Below, piece after piece: positions 9,613 to 18,166 of a stretch of 64,000 nucleotides of DNA; position 1 is the stretch's first letter; each line of letters begins with the position of its first letter. Below the pieces are notes generated by a model, which saw only the letters and a list, made by a program, of their open reading frames with translations, had not been told where the DNA came from and did not search any database. Location: the NCBI RefSeq assembly GCF_018398335.1, contig NZ_JAHBRX010000002.1, positions 1,302,001 through 1,366,000 on the forward strand, given 5' to 3'. The translations under genes were made by a program, and so were the position numbers. This DNA is from Chelatococcus sp. HY11 (GTDB lineage Bacteria; Pseudomonadota; Alphaproteobacteria; Rhizobiales; Beijerinckiaceae).

Positions 9613-9630
9613 TGTTTCTTATATGAAACA
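9613..9630 (+). promoter_or_regulatory. Perfect palindromic operator-like motif, copy 2
   Basis: TGTTTCTTATATGAAACA is an inverted repeat with two perfect 6-base arms (TGTTTC / GAAACA) and a TTATAT centre. It ends 19 bases before the ATG of the CoA transferase gene. The arms resemble operators of IclR-family regulators such as KdgR. Related copies precede several other genes of this cluster. Confidence 0.6.
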
Positions 9631-9649
9631 TTTGATGGAATGAGGGGCA

Positions 9650-10882
9650 ATGGCTAAGCGCGCATTCTCGGGTATCAGAATCGTCGATTTCACCCATGTG
9701 TTATCGGGGCCTTTCTGCACGTATCAGCTCGGCCTCCTCGGTGCTGACGTGATCAAGGTCGAGGAACCCGGCCTCGGCGACTATATGCGTCGTCGCGGCT
9801 CCGATCGTGACTTGAGGCGGAGGCTCATGGGCGATCATTTCCTCAGCCTCAATGCCAACAAACGTTCGATCGCTATCGATCTCAGGTCGAAGGAGGGAGC
9901 AGCGGTGGCGCGGCGCCTCGTCGATGATGCGGACGTTGTTGTCGAAAATTTTCGCGCTGGTGTCATGGAGGAGCTTGGACTTGGCTACAAGGCAGTCTCC
10001 GAAACGAACCCCGGGCTCATCTATTGTGCATTGTCCGGCTATGGCCGCAGCGGCCCTTACGCGACGCGCAAGGTCTATGACCAGGTGGTACAGGCCAGTT
10101 CGGGCTTGATGTCGGGCACCGGGGAGATCGGGGGAGGGCCGATCAAGAGCGGCTCGCCCGTGCTCGACTATTCGAGTGGTCTTATGGCCGCATTCGCCAT
10201 CTCGGCCGCCCTGTTCCAGCGCTCGGCCGACGGGCTTGGGCAGTTCATCGACGTGGCCATGCATGATACCGCGTTGATGCTGATGAGCACGTCGATCATG
10301 AACCAGACCCGTAGTGGAAAGGCACCCCGTCCCCACGCGAACGAGCACCCCCTTGCCGCCGCGAGCTGCTACGTCGCAGGCGACGGCGAACTGATCATGC
10401 TTGGTTGCTGTACGCAGGGACAATTCGAGCGCTTATGCGTCCTGATCGGGCGCCCCGACATCGCTGCCGATCCCCGTTTCAGCGACGTCAACACGCAAGA
10501 CGTTCATCGTGCTGCATTGGTCGACATACTGCAGGCGGAAATGCGGGCCCGAACCGCGGAGGATTGGGAGAGACATCTGGCCGACCATGTGCCGGCCTCG
10601 CGCGTCCGCTCGCTGTCGGAGGGGATGGATCAGGCCCGCCTGAACAATCGTGAAGTGATCAGGTCGATGGTTCCGCCGGAAGACTTTCCCGGCCCGGTCG
10701 AAGTTCCCGTCGCGGCCTATATGTTCGGTCACGGCGGACCAGAGATTACGTCTTTTCCACCAGAGCTCGGTGCCAATACGCGTGATATCCTGCGTGAGCA
10801 TGGATATGACGATGAGACGATAGAGCGGCTGATCGTTGAAAGTGCCGTGGAAGCGGACTTGGATCGGAACCTGCCCCTATAG
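9650..10882 (+). CDS. CaiB/BaiF-family (family III) CoA transferase
   Basis: Protein of 410 residues, the normal family length, with a GAGGGGC ribosome site before the ATG. Such enzymes move CoA between carboxylic acids in the cytoplasm. The N-terminus GIRIVDFTHVLSGPFCTYQLG and LGADVIKVEEP are class signatures. The probable catalytic aspartate is Asp173 in PVLDYSSG, aligned with Asp169 of formyl-CoA transferase. It is the first gene to the right of a perfect operator-like palindrome and diverges from a binding-protein gene. A second family member lies at 15281-16585, so the pathway may activate one acid and recycle CoA from another. The acid substrate is unknown. Confidence 0.93.
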   Translation: MAKRAFSGIRIVDFTHVLSGPFCTYQLGLLGADVIKVEEPGLGDYMRRRGSDRDLRRRLMGDHFLSLNANKRSIAIDLRSKEGAAVARRLVDDADVVVENFRAGVMEELGLGYKAVSETNPGLIYCALSGYGRSGPYATRKVYDQVVQASSGLMSGTGEIGGGPIKSGSPVLDYSSGLMAAFAISAALFQRSADGLGQFIDVAMHDTALMLMSTSIMNQTRSGKAPRPHANEHPLAAASCYVAGDGELIMLGCCTQGQFERLCVLIGRPDIAADPRFSDVNTQDVHRAALVDILQAEMRARTAEDWERHLADHVPASRVRSLSEGMDQARLNNREVIRSMVPPEDFPGPVEVPVAAYMFGHGGPEITSFPPELGANTRDILREHGYDDETIERLIVESAVEADLDRNLPL

Positions 10883-10903
10883 TCCTCGGCAGGCCACATC
10901 ATT

Positions 10904-10977
10904 AACCCATGAACACGTCGCTGAGAAGAAGGCGCGTCGGACTGTGCCTCCCCGGTTAAGCGTGGTGTTCATGGGTT
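10904..10977 (+). repeat. Inverted repeat, 13-bp arms
   Basis: AACCCATGAACAC (10904-10916) and its exact reverse complement (10965-10977) are separated by 48 bases. Together with the adjoining hairpin this looks like one copy of a dispersed palindromic intergenic element of the kind common in Hyphomicrobiales genomes; other copies would lie outside the window. Confidence 0.6.
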
Positions 10978-11008
10978 CCGGGCTCGGGCCTTTCGGCCCG
11001 CCCCGGAA
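10976..11008 (+). terminator. Strong GC-rich hairpin between converging genes
   Basis: TTCCGGG pairs with CCCGGAA as outer stem, and CGGGCC-TTTC-GGCCCG forms the inner stem. It lies between the convergent ends of the CoA transferase and the binding protein, a fitting place for a bidirectional terminator, but there is no T run on the plus strand. Confidence 0.5.
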
Positions 11009-11041
11009 TGACACGGTGGTTCCGTATAAAATCAGCTGGCT

Positions 11042-11896
11042 CTAGAATTTAACCTCGGCAGGTATCGCTTCGATTCCGAAACCCGCCTGCTTCAGGGATT
11101 CGAGGATGACATCCTGGACCCGGCCGCTGGCGCGATATTCCTCGGACCACTTCTGCACGAATGTGGTGAAGCGACCGTCCCCATCCTTGCGGGCGCCGCC
11201 ACCTGATGGCAGCGCGTGTGGCGGCTGCAGCAGGGTCATCTCCTTGAAGTTCGGGTTCTTGTCCATGGCGTTGATGCCGAGAAGGACGGAGGTCACCAAG
11301 GCATCGGAATTGCCGGACTGCACGTCGAGAATCGCTTCAGCCATGCCCTTCATCGCGCGGATCGTGGCCTTCGGCATGTACTTACGCACGGCATCTTCAT
11401 CCGTGGTGCCCATCACAACCGCGACGCGGGTCTCAGGCGTATTCAACGCTTCCCAGGTATTACCCTTCAAGGCACCACCGGCCGTTATCGCGACAACCGG
11501 TACGGAATAGAGCGGGCCAAACATGTCGAGTGCCGCCTTGCGCTCCGGCGTTTCCGACATGCCGAAGAAGGTATCGATACGGCCCGACTGGATATCGAGG
11601 ACGAGAGTGGACCAGGTCGAATTCTCGTATTCGATCGCGATCGGTTTGCCGAGTTCTTTAGACAAGGCCGTCGCGAGATCCTCCCCCATCTGGATCGCCA
11701 AGCCTTCCTGCTTGCCCTTGACCTCGAACTGGTAGGGAGGACGGTTCGGGATCAGGCCGACCTTGAGAATACCCGTTTTGGCGATATTGTCCCAAGTCGA
11801 GCCGGATTGGGCGAAAGATGGCGAATTGGCGCCGAAGCTCGCAAACGCAACGGTTGCCACCAGTAGGCCAGTCGCCGTGCGGCGGGTCAGTTTCAT
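11042..11896 (-). CDS. Amino-acid-type ABC transporter substrate-binding protein
   Basis: Protein of 284 residues with GAGGAG 6 bases before the ATG. A Sec-type signal (MKLTRRTATGLLVATVAF, cleaved near AQS) leads into a family 3 periplasmic binding protein: LKVGLIPNRPPYQF, then FFGMSETPERKAALDMFGP. It resembles the protein at 8604-9467 over its whole length. It is encoded downstream of the aminotransferase gene (57 bp gap, same strand), so the two are probably one operon. The ABC permease and ATPase at 16582-17998 have no binding-protein gene of their own, so the two binding proteins may share them. Confidence 0.92.
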   Translation of the reverse strand: MKLTRRTATGLLVATVAFASFGANSPSFAQSGSTWDNIAKTGILKVGLIPNRPPYQFEVKGKQEGLAIQMGEDLATALSKELGKPIAIEYENSTWSTLVLDIQSGRIDTFFGMSETPERKAALDMFGPLYSVPVVAITAGGALKGNTWEALNTPETRVAVVMGTTDEDAVRKYMPKATIRAMKGMAEAILDVQSGNSDALVTSVLLGINAMDKNPNFKEMTLLQPPHALPSGGGARKDGDGRFTTFVQKWSEEYRASGRVQDVILESLKQAGFGIEAIPAEVKF

Positions 11897-11953
11897 GGTT
11901 CACTCCTCTTTTGGTTTATGGTTGACCGCGTATCCGGGCTCTGCCCGTCGGCG

Positions 11954-13282
11954 TTACGCGAGCACCTCGGCCAGCGTCTGCTCCATCTTTTCGATAATCT
12001 CATCGATCTGGGCTTCCGTGACGATGTAGGGAGGCGCCAGAAGGACGTGATCACCAAGCACGCCGTCGGCACATCCCGCGGACGGATAGCAGATCAGGCC
12101 GTTGCTCATGGCCCGCTCGCGGAATCGCTCGGCGATGCGGCGCGAACGCGGGAACGGGATCTTGCCGTCACGGTCGGCGACAAGTTCTATCGTCTGGAAA
12201 AGGCCGCGCCCGCGAATGTCGCCAACAGCCGGATGCTGACTGAAGCTGCGCTCCAGGCGCCGCCGCAGCAGGCTGCCCATCCTCTCGACCCGCTCGACGA
12301 GGCCGTCCTCTTCAATCGCCTCCAGCACCGCTAGCGCTGCTGCGCAAGCGACGGCATGGCTCATGTAGGTGTGGCCGTTGGCGAGCGTGCCCGAACCCGC
12401 CTCGATGCCGGCGACCACCTTCCTGGATGCGAGCATTCCACCAATGGGCTGATAGCCTGCGCCAAGACCTTTCGCCACGGTGATAATGTCGGGGCAAACG
12501 CCTTCCTGCTCGATGGCAAAAAGAGTTCCGGTGCGCCCCATGCCGCACATGACCTCGTCGGCGATGAACAATACGCCATAGTGGTCGCAGATCTCGCGGA
12601 TGCGCCTGAAGTAGCCGGGCACGGGTGGTACCGATCCAAGGGTCGCGCCCGATACCGGCTCGGCGACGAAAGCCGCGACCTTGTCCGCGCCGACAGCGAG
12701 AATAGTGCGTTCCAGCTCGTCCGCCCGCCGCAAGCCATAGGCTTCCAGCGTCTCACCGGGCTCGATGTCGCGGTAGGGATGGCAGGCGGGGATGTGCTCG
12801 ACATTCATCAGCATCGGCGCGTATGTGGCACGACGCTGCATATGCCCGCCCACCGACAACGCGCCGAGTGTGTTGCCGTGATAGCTCATGCGGCGGGCGA
12901 TGAACACGCTGCGCGCGGTCTCGTCGCGTTCGACATGGTACTGGCGGGCCAATTTGAGTGCGACTTCCATCGCTTCCGAACCGCTTCCCACGAAGACGGC
13001 GCGGCCTCTGCCGAAGCCTTCGGGAGCGCGGGCGATCAGCTTTTCGGCCAAGGCTTCGGCGGGCTGATTCGTGAAGAACGAGGTGTGCGCGAAAGGCAGC
13101 GTGCCGATCTGCTCACGGACGGCCGCTATCACGCGCTCATCACTGTGTCCCAGACATGAAACAGCGGCCCCGCCGGAAGCGTCGAGATAGGAGCGACCTT
13201 CGGAGTCGAACAAATAACACCCCTCCCCACGAACGACCTTGGGAAGGCCGATCTTAAGGTCGCGGTGGAGCACACTAGTCAT
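11954..13282 (-). CDS. Class III aminotransferase (PLP-dependent)
   Basis: About 442 residues when started at the ATG at 13282, which has GGGAGAA 8-10 bases upstream; the longer frame to 13360 would cover the operator-like motif. The protein has fold-type I class III signatures: the glycine-rich FVGSGSEAMEVALKLARQY, FIADEVMCGMGRTG, and ITVAKGLGAGYQPIGG with Lys271 as the PLP-binding lysine. Relatives include omega-amino acid:pyruvate and diaminopelargonate-type transaminases. It would move an amino group from the imported compound or an intermediate to a keto acid. The exact substrate cannot be read from the sequence. Confidence 0.93.
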   Translation of the reverse strand: MTSVLHRDLKIGLPKVVRGEGCYLFDSEGRSYLDASGGAAVSCLGHSDERVIAAVREQIGTLPFAHTSFFTNQPAEALAEKLIARAPEGFGRGRAVFVGSGSEAMEVALKLARQYHVERDETARSVFIARRMSYHGNTLGALSVGGHMQRRATYAPMLMNVEHIPACHPYRDIEPGETLEAYGLRRADELERTILAVGADKVAAFVAEPVSGATLGSVPPVPGYFRRIREICDHYGVLFIADEVMCGMGRTGTLFAIEQEGVCPDIITVAKGLGAGYQPIGGMLASRKVVAGIEAGSGTLANGHTYMSHAVACAAALAVLEAIEEDGLVERVERMGSLLRRRLERSFSQHPAVGDIRGRGLFQTIELVADRDGKIPFPRSRRIAERFRERAMSNGLICYPSAGCADGVLGDHVLLAPPYIVTEAQIDEIIEKMEQTLAEVLA

Positions 13283-13322
13283 GTCGTCACTTCTCCCTGA
13301 TGTGCGAGCCGCAAGCTGACAT

Positions 13323-13340
13323 TGTTTCCTATATAAATCA
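13323..13340 (+). promoter_or_regulatory. Operator-like motif, copy 3
   Basis: TGTTTCCTATATAAATCA matches the palindrome at 9613-9630 in 15 of 18 positions. It lies between the divergent aminotransferase (start 13282) and lactonase-like gene (start 13447), so it can serve either promoter. A weaker half-match (CATACAAAACA) follows at about 13349-13359. Confidence 0.55.
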
Positions 13341-13446
13341 ATAGTTGCCATACAAAACATAAACCGTTAGCGTCAGACTTGCAGACGGGCGCCGGCGCGG
13401 CGACGAAGCTGAACCCTCACATGTGTGAGCAAGAAGGTGTGCGCTC

Positions 13447-14358
13447 TTGGATTTTCCGGTCACGATCAACGCAGAGCCTTTCACGCAGCTACCGAAGGCG
13501 CTGCATGCGCGTGGGGCTCCGAGCGAGTGGGAGCGGGTTACGCGACCGGGAATGAAGCTGCATTCTTTTCTGGAGGGGCCGGAATTCGACGACGCCGGCA
13601 ATCTCTGGCTGGTTGATGTACCAAACGGCCGACTGTTCAGCGTTTCGCCCGATGGTGAATGGCGCGTGGCATTCTCTTACGCGGGAGAGCCGCACGGCCT
13701 CGCTTGGCTTGGCGATGGCGTGTTCGCGTTGACCGACTACAGGCAGGGTGTGCTGCGGTTCGACAGCAAAACATCGAGTCTCGAAACATTGTGCCGCGGG
13801 GTTAACAGTGAATCCTTCCGCGGCCTGGGGGACATCGCGCGCGCGCCGGACGGCGCGCTCTGGTTTGGCGACCCCGGCCGCTCGAGCCTGAGCGACCCCA
13901 CAGGCCGACTGTTCCGGCTGCGACCGGGGCATGACACGCCGGATCTCGTCCTGAACAACGTGCCTTATCCCAACGGCATCGCGCTCGGTGGCGGCGGAGC
14001 CTATGTCTATGTGGCGGCGACCCGCGCCAATGCGATCTGGCGGCTGATGGGGAAATGGCCCGATCCGGTGCATCCCATGGTCGGCCTGCATATCCAGTTG
14101 TCAGGCGGCCTGGGCCCAGACGGCCTTGCCGTAACATCCGGTGGTCTGCTGGCCGTTGCTCAGGCGCAGGCGGGGCGTGTCCACGTCTTCGACGCGTTGG
14201 GCGATCCCGTGGCGAAGATCCACACCCGGGGCGGCCTCTGGACGACGGCGGTCCGGTTCGATGCCGCGGGCCGATGGCTCTATATCACCGAGGCTGAGCA
14301 CGGCACGATCTACCGGGCCGATATGGCCGGCATTTCCGCAGGCGCGGACGCGAAATAG
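13447..14358 (+). CDS. SMP-30/gluconolactonase-family protein
   Basis: Protein of 303 residues from a TTG at 13447 with AGAAGG 9 bases upstream. It fits the six-bladed propeller of SMP-30/LRE lactonases: EGPEFDDAGNLWLVD contains the conserved first-blade glutamate, PYPNGIALG carries the metal-binding asparagine, and GPDGLAV the metal-binding aspartate. Such enzymes open lactones with a bound divalent cation. It starts a run of same-strand genes (lactonase, DapA type, CoA transferase, permease, ATPase) with gaps of 20 bp or overlaps, so a single operon to 17998 is likely. Confidence 0.88.
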   Translation: MDFPVTINAEPFTQLPKALHARGAPSEWERVTRPGMKLHSFLEGPEFDDAGNLWLVDVPNGRLFSVSPDGEWRVAFSYAGEPHGLAWLGDGVFALTDYRQGVLRFDSKTSSLETLCRGVNSESFRGLGDIARAPDGALWFGDPGRSSLSDPTGRLFRLRPGHDTPDLVLNNVPYPNGIALGGGGAYVYVAATRANAIWRLMGKWPDPVHPMVGLHIQLSGGLGPDGLAVTSGGLLAVAQAQAGRVHVFDALGDPVAKIHTRGGLWTTAVRFDAAGRWLYITEAEHGTIYRADMAGISAGADAK

Positions 14359-14378
14359 GAAGAAGAGGGAGTTCCTCC

Positions 14379-15284
14379 ATGAAAGTGACACGCGAAACCC
14401 TGCACGGTGCGATCCCCGCCGTGGTCACACCGTTCGCGGAGAATGGCGAGATCATGAAGGACGCCTTCGTGCAGTTGGTCGATTGGTTGATCGCGCAGGG
14501 TGCCAACGGGATTTGCGTCGCCGGCGACAACGGCGAGAGCTGGACTTTGTCCGCCGAGGAGCGTGCACTGTTGACGCGGCTGGCGGTCGAAACCTCGCGC
14601 GGTCGCGTGCCGGTCATGTGCGGGGCGACGGCGGCAAGCGCGGGTGGGTCTGTCGCCTATGCACAAGCGGCTCGCGACGCGGGCGCCGACGGGCTGCTCC
14701 TGATGCCGCAGACCTACGTGCTGAAGGCCTCGCGCGACGAGTTGCTTCGCCGCTTCGAGGCTGTTGCCAAGGCAGTCGACCTGCCGATCGTCGCCTACAA
14801 CTCGCCGCGCCGGACCTCGATAGACCTGTCTCTCGACGATCTCGATGCCCTGCTGGGTGTGGCGCCGATCGTCGGGTTGAAAGAGAGCAACCGCGATTTC
14901 TTCCACCATACCCATCTGATCGAACGTTTCCGCGAACGCATCGCCGTCCTGATCGGCCCATGCCACTATATTCTGCCGGGTGTCGCGCTCGGCGCGCAGG
15001 GCTTCATAGCCACCGGGCCTGAGCTGCTCGGTGAACGCAATCGCATGATCATGGACGTCGCGCGCCGCGCTCCCGACGAAAATTACCGCAAGCTGCATGT
15101 GCACCTGACCACGATCTACCAGGCGCTGATGGGCACGGGCACCTGGCCTGCCGCGTTCAAGGCCGCGCTCAACCTTCTGGGTCAGCCGGCCGGCGTTCCG
15201 CGCGATCCGGTGATGCCGCTCGGGGGAGCCGAACTCGAAAGGCTCCGGCAGACGATGATCGCCTGTGAGATGATCTCCGCATGA
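14379..15284 (+). CDS. Dihydrodipicolinate synthase (DapA)-family aldolase/lyase
   Basis: Protein of 301 residues, the usual DapA/NAL superfamily length, with an AGGAAGAAGAGGGAG-type ribosome site. The Schiff-base lysine is Lys168 (VGLKESN) and the conserved tyrosine Tyr140 (VAYNSP). The substrate-carboxylate loop, GTTGE in DapA, reads GDNGE at 49-53, so it is not a true DapA. Relatives cleave or dehydrate 2-oxo acids and include the pyrroline-4-hydroxy-2-carboxylate deaminase of hydroxyproline breakdown. The end overlaps the next CoA transferase start by four bases. Confidence 0.9.
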   Translation: MKVTRETLHGAIPAVVTPFAENGEIMKDAFVQLVDWLIAQGANGICVAGDNGESWTLSAEERALLTRLAVETSRGRVPVMCGATAASAGGSVAYAQAARDAGADGLLLMPQTYVLKASRDELLRRFEAVAKAVDLPIVAYNSPRRTSIDLSLDDLDALLGVAPIVGLKESNRDFFHHTHLIERFRERIAVLIGPCHYILPGVALGAQGFIATGPELLGERNRMIMDVARRAPDENYRKLHVHLTTIYQALMGTGTWPAAFKAALNLLGQPAGVPRDPVMPLGGAELERLRQTMIACEMISA

Positions 15285-16585
15285 CACGTGCCTTCGCCGG
15301 GATACGGGTCATCGACCTCACACATGTTTTGGCAGGGCCGTTTGCCGCCTATCAGCTCGCGGTTCTCGGCGCGGATGTGATCAAGATCGAGCATCCGGAG
15401 CGGCCGGACCAGGTGCGGGAAACCGGAACCGATCCCTCCCTCGGCCAACGGCTGATGGGCACCAACTATCTCAGTCAAGGCTCCAATAAGCGCTCCCTGA
15501 CGCTGGATTTGACGCAGCCAGCCGGACGGGAAGTCCTGGCCCGCTTGCTCGCCACGGCGGATGTCCTTGTCGAAAACTATCGGGCCGGCGCGCTGGAGGC
15601 GCTCGGCTTCGGCTACGAGGCGGCGATCGCGCTGAAACCCGACCTCGTCTACTGCTCGATCACCGGATTCGGGCAGACAGGGCCGAAGCGCGCATACACC
15701 GCCTATGACGGGATCGTACAGGCATCGTCCGGCCTGATGTCCGTCACCGGTACACCGGAAGTAACTCCGCTGAAGGTCGGGGCGCCCGTCATCGACTACG
15801 CCGCCGGCACCACAGCTGCACTCGCCATCTCTGCGGCACTTCATGCGCGAGCGCGCACCGGCGAGCCGCAGTTCGTCGATGTGTCGATGCAGGACGTGGC
15901 GCTCATGCTGATGAGCTCCAATATCACAGGCTTGTCGGCGTCCGGTCAGATGCTGTCGACGCCGCGCGGCAACGATTTCGTGACGGCCGAGGGCAGCTGC
16001 TATCGGACGCGCGATGGCATGATCATGATCGCTGCGCTCAATCGGCGCCAGCAGGAACGGCTGTGGGGCGCGGTCGGTAGGCCCGATCTTGGCCCGACAC
16101 CGGAAGATGCGACGCAGACGGCTTCGCCCGCACGCGATGCGGAGCGCAGGAAGGTGCTGGCCGAAACCTTCGCCGGCGCAGGTGCACAGGAATGGGAGCA
16201 GCGTCTCAACGCGGCTGGCGTCCCGGCCGCGCGGGTTGGCACGGTGGCCGAAGCGCTGGCGAGTGAACAGGTCGCGACCCGGCCGAGCCTCACCCACGTA
16301 CACCCAAACCTCTTCGGCGATGACCGCGATATCACCGTGCCGGTCGCCGGCTTTGGCTTCGCTCGCGGAGGTCCGAGCATCGACAACGCGCCGCCCGCCA
16401 TGGGAGCCGACAGCCTTTCGATACTTGAGGAACTCGGCTACGGCGCCGGCGCAATCGACGGGCTGCTGCAGGCCCGCGTTACCTCGACAACAACGAACAA
16501 TCAGCAGCACAGCGCGGGGGACGATCCGTCGATCGGCCCTCGCGCCCATGAGGGGGCTGCCTCGAAGAACGGAACGGTTGTATGA
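15281..16585 (+). CDS. CaiB/BaiF-family (family III) CoA transferase
   Basis: Protein of 434 residues, second family III CoA transferase of the cluster. It has GIRVIDLTHVLAGPFAAYQLA at the N-terminus, GADVIKIEHPE near residue 35, and Asp172 (PVIDYAAG) in the place of the catalytic aspartate. It shares its opening with the enzyme at 9650 but is diverged, so the two probably serve different steps or acids. It is coupled by 4-base overlaps to the DapA-type gene before it and the permease after it, so transport and CoA activation are made together. Confidence 0.92.
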   Translation: MTRAFAGIRVIDLTHVLAGPFAAYQLAVLGADVIKIEHPERPDQVRETGTDPSLGQRLMGTNYLSQGSNKRSLTLDLTQPAGREVLARLLATADVLVENYRAGALEALGFGYEAAIALKPDLVYCSITGFGQTGPKRAYTAYDGIVQASSGLMSVTGTPEVTPLKVGAPVIDYAAGTTAALAISAALHARARTGEPQFVDVSMQDVALMLMSSNITGLSASGQMLSTPRGNDFVTAEGSCYRTRDGMIMIAALNRRQQERLWGAVGRPDLGPTPEDATQTASPARDAERRKVLAETFAGAGAQEWEQRLNAAGVPAARVGTVAEALASEQVATRPSLTHVHPNLFGDDRDITVPVAGFGFARGGPSIDNAPPAMGADSLSILEELGYGAGAIDGLLQARVTSTTTNNQQHSAGDDPSIGPRAHEGAASKNGTVV

Positions 16586-17238
16586 GATATCAGTTCGACT
16601 GGGGCGCCGTGATCGACCCCTCGCTGTGGCTGAGCGCCATCGGCGTCACCCTTTCCTACGCGATCGGCACGATCATCGTCGGCATGCTGCTCGGAATCGT
16701 CTGCGGCATAGCCCTGCTGTCGCCGCGTGCCATACTGCGCTGGCCGGTCAATGCTTATGTGCAGTTCTTCCGCTGCACACCGCTGATGGTGCAGATCGTC
16801 TGGTTCTACTATGCCCTGCCGATCCTGAGCGGTGTACGCATCCCGGCATGGATTGCCGCTGGTCTGGGCCTTGCTCTCTACATGGGAGCATTCTGCGCGG
16901 AGATCTTCCGTGGTGGCGTCATCTCGATCGAGAAGGGCCAGTGGAATGCGGCCCGTGCTCTTGGTATGTCGCAAACCCGGATGATGCTCCATATTATTCT
17001 GCCGCAGGCACTTCGCCGCATGGTGCCGCCCTTTGTGAACCAGTGCGTTCTTCAGCTGAAGAACACATCTCTCCTCTATGTCGTCGCCGTTCCCGACATC
17101 ATGTATTCGAGCTACCAGATCACCGCCCAGACCTATCGCCCTCTTGAGGTCTATACACTGGCTGCGTTGATCTATTTCCTGCTCCTCTACCCTCTGACCC
17201 ATTTCTCGAAGAAGCTGGAGGCGCGCGTTGACCGCTGA
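16582..17238 (+). CDS. Amino-acid ABC transporter permease
   Basis: Protein of 218 residues, typical for HisM/GlnP-type permeases. About five membrane helices are visible. The cytoplasmic EAA-like loop reads [19 protein letters not shown], and the family segment [21 protein letters not shown] is present. It is the only permease in this cluster, so it would act as a homodimer. Its start overlaps the CoA transferase by four bases and its end overlaps the ATPase gene by 11. Confidence 0.95.
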   Translation: MRYQFDWGAVIDPSLWLSAIGVTLSYAIGTIIVGMLLGIVCGIALLSPRAILRWPVNAYVQFFRCTPLMVQIVWFYYALPILSGVRIPAWIAAGLGLALYMGAFCAEIFRGGVISIEKGQWNAARALGMSQTRMMLHIILPQALRRMVPPFVNQCVLQLKNTSLLYVVAVPDIMYSSYQITAQTYRPLEVYTLAALIYFLLLYPLTHFSKKLEARVDR

Positions 17239-17998
17239 TCATGTAATCGAAGTCTCCGGGCTGGAGAAATCCTACGGCGACTACAAGGCGCTCAGGGGCG
17301 TCTCCATGCAGGTCCGCCGCGGCGAAGTGCGGGTGCTGATCGGTCCGTCGGGCTGCGGCAAGTCAACGCTGTTGCGCTGCCTCAATCTGCTCGAAGAGCC
17401 GGAAGCCGGCACGCTGCTCTTCGGGACCAGCAGGTTCTCGTTCGGCGATAGTGCGGCCATGCCGATAGCCAAGGTTCAGGACAAGCATCGCCAGCGGCTG
17501 GGCATGGTGTTTCAACAGTTTGACCTTTTCCCGCACATGACCGCGTTGCAGAACGTCATGAGCGGCCCGCGGTTGGTCAAGAACATGCCGCGATCGAAGG
17601 CAGAGGAGCTCGCCAGGCGCTTGCTCGCCAAGGTCGGGCTTGCCGACAAGGCCGAGAATCTCCCGCGCAACCTCTCCGGCGGTCAGCAACAGCGCGTTGC
17701 CATAGCGCGCGCGCTGGCGATGGAACCGGAGGTCATCCTGTTTGACGAGCCGACCTCGGCGCTCGATCCCGAGCTTGTGCAGGAAGTGCTGACGGTAATG
17801 ACAGACCTTGCGCGGGAGGGAACGACCATGGTCATCGTCACCCACGAGATGCGCTTCGCACGCGACGTCGCACATAGGGTCAGCTTCATGGACAGTGGCC
17901 GCATCATCGAGGAAGGCTCCGCGGGGGAGGTGCTGGGCAACCCGCAGCACGATCGCACGATGGCATTCCTCGGTCGCTTTCAAAATGACACGCATTGA
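17228..17998 (+). CDS. Amino-acid ABC transporter ATP-binding protein
   Basis: Protein of 256 residues from a TTG at 17228, preceded by GGAG 7 bases upstream and overlapping the permease end. Walker A is [11 protein letters not shown], the ABC signature [15 protein letters not shown], Walker [15 protein letters not shown], and the switch histidine lies in IVTHEM. This is the GlnQ/HisP class. With the permease at 16582 and the binding proteins at 8604 and 11042 it makes a complete polar amino-acid or opine importer. Confidence 0.96.
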   Translation: MTADHVIEVSGLEKSYGDYKALRGVSMQVRRGEVRVLIGPSGCGKSTLLRCLNLLEEPEAGTLLFGTSRFSFGDSAAMPIAKVQDKHRQRLGMVFQQFDLFPHMTALQNVMSGPRLVKNMPRSKAEELARRLLAKVGLADKAENLPRNLSGGQQQRVAIARALAMEPEVILFDEPTSALDPELVQEVLTVMTDLAREGTTMVIVTHEMRFARDVAHRVSFMDSGRIIEEGSAGEVLGNPQHDRTMAFLGRFQNDTH

Positions 17999-18104
17999 AA
18001 TCGCTAAGGCTTATCCATGCTCCTGGCCGCATTCCAACTGCTTCGGTAAAGCGCTCTTTCCCTGGATATCGGTGCGAAATTACCACCGACAACACTGTCT
18101 ATCG

Positions 18105-18122
18105 CGTTTTTAATATGGTACA
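18105..18122 (+). promoter_or_regulatory. Operator-like motif, copy 4 (weaker)
   Basis: CGTTTTTAATATGGTACA matches the 9613 palindrome in 13 of 18 positions. With the copy at 18133 it forms a pair, spaced 28 bases apart (start to start), upstream of the IclR gene. Confidence 0.4.
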
Positions 18123-18132
18123 CACCGCCAAT

Positions 18133-18150
18133 TGCTTCGTATATAAAACG
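18133..18150 (+). promoter_or_regulatory. Operator-like motif, copy 5
   Basis: TGCTTCGTATATAAAACG matches the 9613 palindrome in 14 of 18 positions and lies 17 bases before the ATG of the IclR-family gene. This placement suggests autoregulation. Confidence 0.5.
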
Positions 18151-18166
18151 TGCGCTCTAACGTTTG

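Noticed and set aside
14379-15284. Assignment as lysine-biosynthesis dapA
   Set aside because: The carboxylate loop is altered and the gene sits in a catabolic operon; only the superfamily can be claimed.
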